The position numbers were made by a program, and so were the translations under genes. The notes beneath the pieces were generated by a model that saw nothing but the letters and a program-made list of their open reading frames with translations, made no database searches and was not told where the DNA came from. DNA of 25,401 nt from Gammaproteobacteria bacterium UBA6968. GTDB taxonomy: Bacteria; Pseudomonadota; Gammaproteobacteria; Pseudomonadales; Azotimanducaceae. Every line of letters starts with the position of its first letter. Positions within the stretch are counted from its first letter, which is position 1. Positions 14,564 through 22,339 of this stretch are shown here, piece by piece. The stretch spans positions 10,055 through 35,455 of the forward strand of contig DJYW01000152.1 in assembly GCA_002450255.1 (NCBI GenBank), written 5' to 3'.

Positions 14564-15643
14564 TTAATACTGCTGTACCTGCGCAATGATGTCTCGCGCA
14601 ACACGCTCAATTACCGCTAACCGGGTGTCAAAATTAGGCAGGATCATAACCTGATTCAAACCGCCTTCTGCCAATTGATAAAGCCGCTCGAGCAATTGAT
14701 CCTGAGTGCCGATCATACTGCTGGCGGCTAAAACCTCCGGCGTAAGAAATTGCTCTTCCTCCTCAATCACCCAGCAATTATGTCCCGCATGAATGCGCTG
14801 ATGGCGACGCTCCGCAGGGTAGGTTTCAAGCAACTTAGTATATTCATCCCAAATACCAGCGAAGGCGTTCGGCGGCTGATGCCCGAAATTACGCTGCTGG
14901 TCGTAGGCATAATGCACCGAGGCCATTGCCATCGCGCCACACTCGGCTTTGACTCGATCGGAGTTCATGGCCTCGCCCTCATCGAGCACCACCATGGTCG
15001 TCAGCGCAGTCGTGTAAAAGTCCGTTTGTGGGGCCACTTCGCGCCCGGCCTCCCGTGCACCGTTCTGCAACATCTGCCAGGTACTCGCCATGGCGCTCGG
15101 ATGCGCGACCCCCAAGACCGCCCCGTCACCATAGCGACCGGCAAGTGCCAAGGATTTGGGTCCAAATCCGGATATGTATAACGGGATTGGGTCGTCGAAA
15201 TTCACAAAGCCTTTGTCCGGCATCACATGCCGAATGGGGATGCTTTGATCGCCATGCCGATAAGCCGCTTCTTCGCCTTTCAGTAGTGGCACCAGCGTTT
15301 GCAAATATTGCTCGAACTCTGCGATACGTTGCGGTGCAAGGCCCATAATCCGGCGTGCCGTGTTGCCTGCGCCAACGCCGAAAAAAGTGCGCCCTGGCGC
15401 TAGCGCGTTAATGGTGGCGATACCGGCCGCGTTGACCGGCGCCGGGCGGGTACCGCTGATAGCGACACCGGTACCAATGCGAATGCGCGATGTGCGTTCG
15501 GCAACCAACGCTAGAGTGGCGTAACAATCGGACCAAAGCATTTGCGAATCCGCCATCCAAGCATGGCTGAACCCAAGTGCTTCGGCTTGAACAACGTAGT
15601 CAATATCGCCGATGTGCGATGCGGCGCAGATGCCTATGTCCAT
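14564..15643 (-). CDS. Luciferase-like (LLM class) flavin- or F420-dependent oxidoreductase
   Basis: The 359-residue product is a TIM-barrel LLM enzyme. It opens MDIGICAASHIGDIDYVVQ, followed by AEALGFSHAWMADS, RIRIGTGVAISGTRPAPVNAA, and FFGVGAGNTARRIMG near residue 87-101, all in the positions typical of the F420-dependent methylene-H4MPT-reductase-like branch. LYISGFGPKSLALAGRYGDG follows the usual second half. Whether it uses FMNH2 or F420 cannot be decided from the sequence alone. GGGGAC is 4 nt before the ATG. It lies 51 bp after the MaoC gene and upstream of ribA. A role in degrading a cyclic or sulfur-containing carbon source is possible but only inferred. Confidence 0.88.
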   Translation of the reverse strand: MDIGICAASHIGDIDYVVQAEALGFSHAWMADSQMLWSDCYATLALVAERTSRIRIGTGVAISGTRPAPVNAAGIATINALAPGRTFFGVGAGNTARRIMGLAPQRIAEFEQYLQTLVPLLKGEEAAYRHGDQSIPIRHVMPDKGFVNFDDPIPLYISGFGPKSLALAGRYGDGAVLGVAHPSAMASTWQMLQNGAREAGREVAPQTDFYTTALTTMVVLDEGEAMNSDRVKAECGAMAMASVHYAYDQQRNFGHQPPNAFAGIWDEYTKLLETYPAERRHQRIHAGHNCWVIEEEEQFLTPEVLAASSMIGTQDQLLERLYQLAEGGLNQVMILPNFDTRLAVIERVARDIIAQVQQY

Positions 15644-15694
15644 AAAGTCCCCAAAAACCGATGAACCGGTCGAAAGGCTGGTGAGCGATGCCGC

Positions 15695-16162
15695 TTAAAA
15701 GACCAATCGAACGACGCTTTCGGCAACGCAAGCTGGCTTATCTTGGCCTTTAATTTCCAACGTCATCTCGTTGATGATTTCTAACATGCCGCTTTTTTCT
15801 TCGACGCTCTTCAACTTACCGACGGTGCGGACTTCCGCTCCGACTTGGACTGGCGACATAAAACGAACTTTGTTCCAACCGTAGTTGATGCCAAGTTTCA
15901 TGCCGTCGACCGCAGGCAGGCCAACGCCTTCGCCACCAGGCAAAAAGCTCATGATTGAGAGTGACAGCTGCCCGTGGGCGATCGGTGCGCCGAAAGGACC
16001 CGCTTTGGCGCGTTCAGGATCGGTGTGAATCCACTGCTGATCCAAGGTGGCGTCAGCAAAGGTATTGACGCGATCCTGCGTGATTTCAAACCAATCCGTT
16101 GGCGTTGAAGCTTGATCAATTCGCGGTGTCAACACGGCAATTGCGTTTTCAATGTCAGACAT
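15695..16162 (-). CDS. MaoC-like (R)-specific enoyl-CoA hydratase
   Basis: The 155-residue hot-dog-fold protein carries the hydratase-2 signature DQQWIHTDPERAKAGPFGAP, with likely catalytic D41 and H46, followed by IAHGQLSLS. It would add water to a 2-enoyl-CoA to give an (R)-3-hydroxyacyl-CoA. The closest type is the single-domain NodN/MaoC hydratase common in lipid- and steroid-degrading bacteria. I choose ATG 16162, with AAAGG 9 nt upstream; the frame opens further to a TTG at 16180. It is first of the closely spaced genes leading to LLM, ribA and PLC. With the acyl-CoA dehydrogenase nearby it fits an acyl-CoA oxidation set. Confidence 0.9.
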   Translation of the reverse strand: MSDIENAIAVLTPRIDQASTPTDWFEITQDRVNTFADATLDQQWIHTDPERAKAGPFGAPIAHGQLSLSIMSFLPGGEGVGLPAVDGMKLGINYGWNKVRFMSPVQVGAEVRTVGKLKSVEEKSGMLEIINEMTLEIKGQDKPACVAESVVRLVF

Positions 16163-16239
16163 AAGACGGGCCTTTATCAAAATTTAGGCGGTTTACCCTA
16201 GGGAAGCTGCGCGCGAAGTTCAAGCGATAGCAAAGCGCG

Positions 16240-17121
16240 CTATTCGCTGTCTGCGGTGGCGGCTGACACGGGTGGGATGCCGTGTCTGTGCGTAAGCAAA
16301 ACATCAATCGCCGCCATCATTTGGCGCTCATCCACTACCGCCGAAGCGTCTAGCCGAGTCGCCTCTAACTGCGGCCCACCTAACTTACCTTTACCTGTTT
16401 CAGCCTTGTCTAGTTTGCTCTCGTCGGCTGTACTGGGTCTGACCAGGCTCGCGCACAAATTGGCGGCGAGCAAAGGTTGCTGCATGGTCTGCCGCAAGGT
16501 TTGCCAAGCCCGCCCCGGCTCTGCGGCCAGTTCCGCCACTACCCAGGGCGATAAAGCGCCCACTTGCTCGCAAACTTCAAATTGCGCCAGGTTATGCAGA
16601 CTGGACAACAGCTTCGGCCCCATCATCTGCGGCGCAATATGCGCTGGGTTCACCCTTCGCGTCATTCGCTGAATCACTTCGATTAAGAACGGCAGAATCG
16701 GGCACCCGCTGCGAAATGCTGTCAACGCATTGTGCACATTAGTCCGGCAGTGGAACCCAACGCCGGCAGCCGGTTTACTGTCAACCGGCTGAACCCAGCG
16801 CTCATAGCCAAATAGACAGCTGCTGTGCTGTTCTAGCTCTAGCTGCTCCGGCGCAAAGACCAGAACGTCGGCGTCTAACCAGATCACGCGCTGGATTGCA
16901 TCACTGCCAAGCAGTTGCTGGGTCCAGATGAGACGCGCTAGATCCGCGAGAATTGGGCCGCGGCCTGCTAACTTTTGGCGGCAATCGGCGGGTAATAGAT
17001 CAAACAGCTCATCGCCGCTGCGTTGGTAGCCGTACCCCCTGTAACTGGCCCAAGCGACCACAGAATCCATGCAGCGATCCAGCCATGCCGTTGCTGGCGC
17101 AGCTGCACTTTGGATGACCAT
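16240..17121 (-). CDS. Putative GT-A-fold glycosyltransferase-like protein
   Basis: The 293-residue product has a DxD motif (D83, D85) in AIQRVIWLDADVLVFAP, the hallmark of nucleotide-sugar-binding GT-A transferases. GRGPILADLARLIWTQQLL sits just before it, like the substrate-side helices of GT8 and capsular sugar transferases. The last 60-70 residues (rich in Lys, Ser and Glu) look poorly conserved. No signal peptide is visible, so it is probably cytoplasmic. The donor and acceptor are unknown and no other glycan genes are nearby. I choose ATG 17121; the frame continues to a TTG at 17169. An AGAGGT lies about 11 nt upstream of the ATG. Confidence 0.6.
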   Translation of the reverse strand: MVIQSAAAPATAWLDRCMDSVVAWASYRGYGYQRSGDELFDLLPADCRQKLAGRGPILADLARLIWTQQLLGSDAIQRVIWLDADVLVFAPEQLELEQHSSCLFGYERWVQPVDSKPAAGVGFHCRTNVHNALTAFRSGCPILPFLIEVIQRMTRRVNPAHIAPQMMGPKLLSSLHNLAQFEVCEQVGALSPWVVAELAAEPGRAWQTLRQTMQQPLLAANLCASLVRPSTADESKLDKAETGKGKLGGPQLEATRLDASAVVDERQMMAAIDVLLTHRHGIPPVSAATADSE

Positions 17122-17225
17122 AGTTTGCGGATACCTCTGATTCCTTACTAGGGTTGACGAATTGGGCAATAGGGGCCTCGGCTTTTACATTACGTGGATT
17201 CTGAATGTTACTAACGGCTAACTTG

Positions 17226-17270
17226 CCAAGGCTAGCTGATCAAAGCCGCATAGCAATGTTTAAGCCTTGG
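17226..17270. repeat. 8-bp inverted repeat between divergent genes
   Basis: CCAAGGCT (17226-17233) and AGCCTTGG (17263-17270) are perfect inverted arms 37 bp apart centre to centre. They lie in the roughly 230-bp region between the minus-strand GT-like gene and the plus-strand GDPD gene. The spacing is about 3.5 helical turns, so the arms do not face the same side. Function unknown. Confidence 0.35.
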
Positions 17271-17355
17271 AGGGAGTGCCCAGTAGCGCCGCTCCGTCGC
17301 TAAATTGTCATGTAGGCCGTGCTAGCCTGATGTTTTATCGCCTGTCGAGTCCTCT

Positions 17356-18639
17356 ATGCCACGCTTTTCGCAGTTGTTTTCGTCTTATATCCGTGCGCTT
17401 TGCCTCTTGCTACAGGGTCTAGGCATCCTATTTAGTCTCACTTGCGGGCACTCGGCGTTTGCCGATTCGAGACCGCGAGACACAGCTGCCGACAGCACGC
17501 TTGCTGTTAACACTATTGTGCCAACCACGCGGGCGCTTGACCTTGCCGCCACGCTTGGCGCCAGTGAGCTCGCGGCGCGGTTACAAAGCTGTGCCGACGG
17601 CCCATTCGAGCCCAGCACCTTTTCTATCGCGCATCGCGGCGCGCCGTTGGGTTATCCCGAACATAGTCGCGAAGGCTACATCGCTGCAGCCAAGATGGGC
17701 GCTGGGATTATCGAATGCGATGTGACCTTTACCGCGGATAAACAGTTGGTCTGCCGCCACTCGCAATGCGATCTCGCGACTACTACCAACATTTTACAAA
17801 CACCGCTGCATGCAACCTGTCGCACCCCGTTTACGCCAGCGGAAAGAGGCCGCAAAGCAACCGCGCAATGCTGCACAAGTGACATCACCTTAGCCGAATT
17901 CAAAAGCTTGTGTGCGCGTCCGGATCGCAGCAACCCTAACGCGCAGTCGGTGGCTGCGTTCCTAGCCCCACTGGAGAGCCCTACCGTAGCCGAACCTTTG
18001 GCGTGCGGCACGCTTGTGACTCACCAGGAAAGCATCGCGCTGATCGGTGAATTGGGGGCTGCGTTTATCCCAGAACTCAAAGCGCCAATGGTTGCCATGC
18101 CGTTCGCTCCAGGTTTCGACCAGCGCGCCTACGCAGACCAGCTCGTGGCGGAATATACCGCGGCAGAAGTCCAGCCTGAGCGCGTCTACCTGCAGTCATT
18201 CGACCTAGCCGATGTGCTGTATTGGATCGACACCTATCCAGAGTATGCGGCGCAGGCCGTCTATCTAGATAGCCGCAGCGTAAGACCGGGGTACACACCG
18301 AGCCTGGCGGATATGCAGAGCCTGTATGAACAAGGTTTACGGATTATCGCGCCACCCATTCCGGCGCTGGTCGCACTCAATGAAGCTGGACAACCCGTCG
18401 CGACAGATTATGCCCGGTTCGCCAAGGCTGCCGGACTAGATATCATGACCTGGACCTTTGAGTCCGGCGCGGTCATGGGTAAACAAAGCCGTGCCTACGG
18501 GCACATGGCGGACTATATGGATGCACCAGGACGGATGCTGGATATTCTGCATGTACTGGCCGATAGCGTCGGCGTGCGCGGTATTTTCTCTGACTGGCCC
18601 GGCACAGTGACTTACTACGCCAACTGTATGAACCGCTAG
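17356..18639 (+). CDS. Secreted glycerophosphodiester phosphodiesterase
   Basis: GDPD enzymes cleave glycerophosphodiesters such as glycerophosphocholine, releasing glycerol-3-phosphate and an alcohol. The 427-residue product has a signal peptide (about 10-36, ending HSAFA-DS). The catalytic pattern is AHRGAP with H93-R94, PEH with E102, IECDV with E120 and D122, and the second histidine H135 in CRHSQCDL. A terminal FSDWPG gives the closing strand of the TIM barrel. More than ten cysteines are spread through the chain, as expected for an exported disulfide-bonded protein. The insertion around 150-215 is longer than in E. coli GlpQ. Start is ATG 17356; no strong Shine-Dalgarno. It converges with the patatin gene, with stops 25 bp apart. 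Confidence 0.92.
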   Translation: MPRFSQLFSSYIRALCLLLQGLGILFSLTCGHSAFADSRPRDTAADSTLAVNTIVPTTRALDLAATLGASELAARLQSCADGPFEPSTFSIAHRGAPLGYPEHSREGYIAAAKMGAGIIECDVTFTADKQLVCRHSQCDLATTTNILQTPLHATCRTPFTPAERGRKATAQCCTSDITLAEFKSLCARPDRSNPNAQSVAAFLAPLESPTVAEPLACGTLVTHQESIALIGELGAAFIPELKAPMVAMPFAPGFDQRAYADQLVAEYTAAEVQPERVYLQSFDLADVLYWIDTYPEYAAQAVYLDSRSVRPGYTPSLADMQSLYEQGLRIIAPPIPALVALNEAGQPVATDYARFAKAAGLDIMTWTFESGAVMGKQSRAYGHMADYMDAPGRMLDILHVLADSVGVRGIFSDWPGTVTYYANCMNR

Positions 18640-18664
18640 ACAATAACGGTTGTTCAAAAACCAG

Positions 18665-19816
18665 TTAAGGGGCCGCAATTGGGGCCGGTTCACCGCGCAG
18701 AAACGCCTGGATTTCCTCGCTGCGTGCCTCAGCATCTTTCTCACCCAGATCCATCAGCAAGCCTAAGTACTCTGGCTCAAACATCACCATGCTGAGCGCA
18801 TCAGCGGTGGGTTCATTAGGGTTACCCAAGCCACGTTCAAAATAGCGAAAGCTGCGCGGCAGGCTGATTTCGTGCTCCCGTGCGATCACACCTAAGTCCC
18901 GTTCCGGACGCACTACCATCACATCCACCTGCCGATAGCGCTTCGCTGCTGCCTTTGCCGTGTTGGCTGAATCGGCTAGCAATGAATTAATTCGCTGCAT
19001 CTGCAGCGCATCAAAATCTAACAGGTCGAGAAATACCGCGTTGAGCAGGACCCCTGCAATTTTCGCCGGTGATGGGTAGCTTGGATTCGTACTCAGCGCA
19101 GCGCCTTCTTCGATGCGCGGCACTCGGGCGCGGGGCGACACCGCTAAGATACGCGTCGCGCCAAGATGAAGTGCCGGCGATAGCGGCGCCGTTAGCCGCA
19201 CCCCGCCATCGCCGTGCCAGGTACCATCTAACTGAATAGCAGGAAAAAACAGTGGTAATGCGGCAGAAGCCAAAACATGGTCTATGTTGAGTTGCGCGGC
19301 ACGAGGGTAAAGCTGACCGCGTTCGATCTGAATCCCCGCTGCCGCCTCAACCCAAGCGACTGAACGACTCTGCGCATAGCTGGTGGTAATGATTGCCAAG
19401 GCATCCAGCAAACCGTCCTGAAGATTGTCTTCGATGCCGGTGACTCGGCCGGCATTATTCGGCACGTGATCATTGAGAAAATCCCGTAACGGACTTGCGT
19501 CGACCATTCCGCGAATATCTTTGCGACCGAGCCGACCACTGCTGGCTACTTTTAGCCCCCAATGCGCAACCCGATACAAGACATGCGTCAAATCCGTGCG
19601 ATACACCTTCTGCGTTCGCAACGACAACCACAGATCGCTCAGGTCCTGCACCGCATCCCGCCAGTTGCCCCGGTGAGCAGCCAGGTGAATGGCATTAATC
19701 GCACCCGCCGATACGCCGGTTAGAATGCGCGGCCGATACGTTGGCATGACTTTCGCTATATGCCGCAGACAACCGACCTGGTAAGCCGCACGTGCGCCGC
19801 CACCGGACAACACCAA
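18665..19816 (-). CDS. Patatin-like phospholipase (start uncertain)
   Basis: The patatin fold is a Ser-Asp lipid acyl hydrolase. The oxyanion-hole loop SGGGARAA (4-11) is at the N-terminus, the nucleophile is S36 in GVSAG, and the catalytic Asp is D203 in HGDGG. Length from TTG 19816 is 383 residues, but this start falls directly on the first strand and has no ribosome binding site. The frame stays open to a stop at 19919-19921, and the residues before it (ending SQTRHALVLSGGG) look natural. No ATG, GTG or TTG lies in that extension. ATT at 19906 has AGGGGA 8 nt upstream (19915-19920 on the other strand), giving 413 residues. No signal peptide is seen. It is convergent with the GDPD gene and divergent from the MFS gene. 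Confidence 0.88.
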   Translation of the reverse strand: MVLSGGGARAAYQVGCLRHIAKVMPTYRPRILTGVSAGAINAIHLAAHRGNWRDAVQDLSDLWLSLRTQKVYRTDLTHVLYRVAHWGLKVASSGRLGRKDIRGMVDASPLRDFLNDHVPNNAGRVTGIEDNLQDGLLDALAIITTSYAQSRSVAWVEAAAGIQIERGQLYPRAAQLNIDHVLASAALPLFFPAIQLDGTWHGDGGVRLTAPLSPALHLGATRILAVSPRARVPRIEEGAALSTNPSYPSPAKIAGVLLNAVFLDLLDFDALQMQRINSLLADSANTAKAAAKRYRQVDVMVVRPERDLGVIAREHEISLPRSFRYFERGLGNPNEPTADALSMVMFEPEYLGLLMDLGEKDAEARSEEIQAFLRGEPAPIAAP

Positions 19817-20043
19817 CGCGTGTCGAGTTTGGCTAGGCGCAGCGGCGCTTAAATCGTGTTGAGCTAGATTTGCGGCGTCAGCGTTTATAGCGTCAGAGTC
19901 GGCAATGACAGTAGTCCCCTAAATCGCTTGAGAGTCAAAGCTGTGACTATAACAACACCCTAGGTCGACGATAACTGGCAAACTTCGCTTTGCTTAACGG
20001 CCGCCGCACAACACTTGTACCCCACTACGCGTTATCATGACGC

Positions 20044-21333
20044 ATGACCTCACGCTTTACTGGTTTCATCTCCCGCACCGACACAATGCTGCGCCCTGAA
20101 GGCAAAGTTTTTTATGGCTGGTGGATCGTTGCCGCCTGTTCAGGCATTCAATGGTTGGCTGCAATGACCTGGATGCATTCCTACGGCGCCTATACGCTAG
20201 AGTTACAGACCGAGTTCGGTTGGTCCATGTCAGTTCTGTCGCTTGCATTTGCCTTAACTCGACTCGAAAGCGGTTTGTTAGGGCCAGCGCAAGGCTGGCT
20301 AGTCGATCGGTTTGGGCCAAAACGTGTTTTGATCATCGGCACGCTGATTTTCGGCGTGGGTTTCTTTTGGTTCAGCCAGGTCAATTCGATCCCAAGTTTC
20401 TTCATCGCCTTTATTCTCATCGCTCTGGGTTCAAGCCTGGGGGGATTTGCGACGCTCATGGTGCCCATCGTAAGTTGGTTCGATAAGCACCGTTCCAAAG
20501 CCGTTGCCATGTCTTCCCTGGGATTTTCCGTTGGCGGCATGTGTGTCCCGTTAGTGGTGATCGGCTTGGAAGTTTTCGGCTGGCGCACCATGGCTATGCT
20601 ATCCGGCGTGTTGGTCGTCGCGGTCGGTGTTCCGCTGTCATTATTGATTTACCACCGTCCCGCTGACCGCGGTGACGTCGTGGACGGTATTCGCGATGAT
20701 AAGTTGACCGATGAAGATGCCACTGCGGCCAGCAAAGCCCTGAGCTTTACCTGGCAGCAAGCCATCCGCACACCCGCTTTTTGGCTTTTGTCTATCGGCC
20801 ATGGACTCGCCTTGCTGACGGTTTCATCCATGCTTGCGCACCTCATACCCCACCTCACCTTAGGGTTGGGCTACACCCCAGTTGAGGCCGGTTTGGTCTT
20901 TTCACTGATGACCGGGGTCTACACAGCCGGCCTATTTCTCGGCGGCGTACTCGGTGATCGCTATGATAAGCGCGCTATTTGTATGGTGTGTATGGCAGGC
21001 CACGGCTTGGGTCTATTAGCATTGACCTATGCCGATCACATTGGGTGGATCATCGCTTTTGCCGTATTGCATGGACTGGCGTGGGGCGTTCGCGGACCGT
21101 TAATGGTGGCTTTGCGAGCGGATTACTTCGGATCCCATTCCTTCGGCACGATCCTGGGGATCTCGTCTCTCATTATCATGCTAGGCATGACTCTGGGGCC
21201 AATCGTATCCGGCGTTTTATATGATGCATTGGGGAACTATCAATTGGCGTTCACAGTGATAGCCGGCTGTTCTCTACTGGGCGGCGCCTTTTTCTATTTA
21301 GCGCGGCCACCGCAATTGCCGAGGTCAGACTAA
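20044..21333 (+). CDS. MFS transporter, OFA/monocarboxylate-transporter-like
   Basis: The 429-residue product has about 12 hydrophobic helices. VFYGWWIVAACSGIQWLA near the start and the loop motif QGWLVDRFGPKRVLIIG (MFS motif A) between helices 2 and 3 are typical of the oxalate/formate antiporter and monocarboxylate transporter group. A second-half motif A-like GGVLGDRYDKRAI is present. The substrate is probably a small carboxylate, but this is inference. Two starts are possible, ATG 20044 or 20086; neither has a clear Shine-Dalgarno. It is transcribed away from the patatin gene and converges with the outer-membrane gene across about 205 bp, where I see no strong terminator. Confidence 0.9.
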   Translation: MTSRFTGFISRTDTMLRPEGKVFYGWWIVAACSGIQWLAAMTWMHSYGAYTLELQTEFGWSMSVLSLAFALTRLESGLLGPAQGWLVDRFGPKRVLIIGTLIFGVGFFWFSQVNSIPSFFIAFILIALGSSLGGFATLMVPIVSWFDKHRSKAVAMSSLGFSVGGMCVPLVVIGLEVFGWRTMAMLSGVLVVAVGVPLSLLIYHRPADRGDVVDGIRDDKLTDEDATAASKALSFTWQQAIRTPAFWLLSIGHGLALLTVSSMLAHLIPHLTLGLGYTPVEAGLVFSLMTGVYTAGLFLGGVLGDRYDKRAICMVCMAGHGLGLLALTYADHIGWIIAFAVLHGLAWGVRGPLMVALRADYFGSHSFGTILGISSLIIMLGMTLGPIVSGVLYDALGNYQLAFTVIAGCSLLGGAFFYLARPPQLPRSD

Positions 21334-21538
21334 GGCGTCCTCCGCCTGATTACGAGCGACCCGCCACTGCCCCTTAAACGCTAGAGCCCGGCCAAAAAAC
21401 CATGCGCATCCAGCGTTCGCAACAGCTAACTTATACCAAAGGGAGACAGTTTATTTGCGCTTCGAAGGCTACTTGCAAACGCTAACGAAAGCCCTATGCA
21501 CGCATTCAATCAAGCAGGCCAACCGGTTCCGCGTCATC

Positions 21539-22105
21539 TTAAAAATTGTACCCAACGGCAACAGTAATGCCTCTGAACGAGGAATTATAAGCTTCGCTAT
21601 CGCCACCTAAGTCAACGTACTCAATCGCACCGTATGCTTTTTTGGTGAAGTTCGTCCGCAGGCCAAGCCCCCAGAAAGTACCGATATCACTGTCGCTCTC
21701 GGTGCCGGTGTTTACTAACTTTAACTTCGTGCGACCGAGACCGAGCCTTAAAAAACCCTCTAATAGGTCGTTAAATCGATAGTAGGGTTTTAGCGAGATG
21801 GTTGGAAAAGACTGAATATCTATCTTTGATCCCGCACGGGAGAAGCCAGATACGCCCGTTCCTAACCCCACTTCAGCTGCGAGATATTCATTAATGTGGT
21901 ATCCCACAGCGCCGGAAACCAGCGCAAAATCCACACCGAAGGGCAAACCTTCGAGTTCGAGATAAGAATAGGATCCTTCGATATACCAGTTATTATCTGC
22001 CGCTTTTACACCAGGCGCATACAGACCGATAGCGAGACCAAACACGAAAACCAAGACTGCACCCAAGACGCCTCTCTGACCAACTAACAAGTTGCTTACC
22101 CACAT
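21539..22105 (-). CDS. Small outer-membrane beta-barrel protein (OmpA-like/porin family)
   Basis: The 188-residue product has a signal peptide (about 10-35, ending GVKA-AD) followed by alternating polar and aromatic strands and a C-terminal Phe (AVGYNF), the sorting signal for BAM-inserted barrels. Strand-like segments include WYIEGSYSYLEL, LVSGAVGYHI, YLAAEVGLGTG, SLKPYYRF and GAIEYVDLGG. Size fits an eight-stranded barrel of the surface-antigen type. Function is unknown; it may be structural or confer adhesion or stress tolerance. ATG 22105 has only a weak GGGG upstream. Confidence 0.85.
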   Translation of the reverse strand: MWVSNLLVGQRGVLGAVLVFVFGLAIGLYAPGVKAADNNWYIEGSYSYLELEGLPFGVDFALVSGAVGYHINEYLAAEVGLGTGVSGFSRAGSKIDIQSFPTISLKPYYRFNDLLEGFLRLGLGRTKLKLVNTGTESDSDIGTFWGLGLRTNFTKKAYGAIEYVDLGGDSEAYNSSFRGITVAVGYNF

Positions 22106-22118
22106 AGCCCGACCCCGA

Positions 22119-22138
22119 ATTATAATTGTTTTAATATA
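22119..22138 (-). promoter_or_regulatory. Possible -10 elements upstream of the outer-membrane barrel gene
   Basis: On the minus strand a TATATT (22138-22133) and a perfect TATAAT (22124-22119) lie in a very AT-rich patch just before the gene. No good -35 box accompanies either. The TATAAT would place the start only a few bases before the ATG, nearly leaderless; the upstream one would leave about 20 nt. Confidence 0.35.
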
Positions 22139-22339
22139 AGTCGAAGGATCTGTAACAATGAGCAGAGACTAATGAGCGGTTACTTTTTCCTGACTCACGG
22201 TACGCGTTAGGAGCGCGGGCAATCGAACAGGGATAAGCCTGCAAGAATGCGTAACCATCTCAAAGGATCGAATAAATAAGTCTATAGAGGACACTAAATA
22301 GAAGAGGTCGAGACCGCCCTCGCTATGGACTGCACAAGT

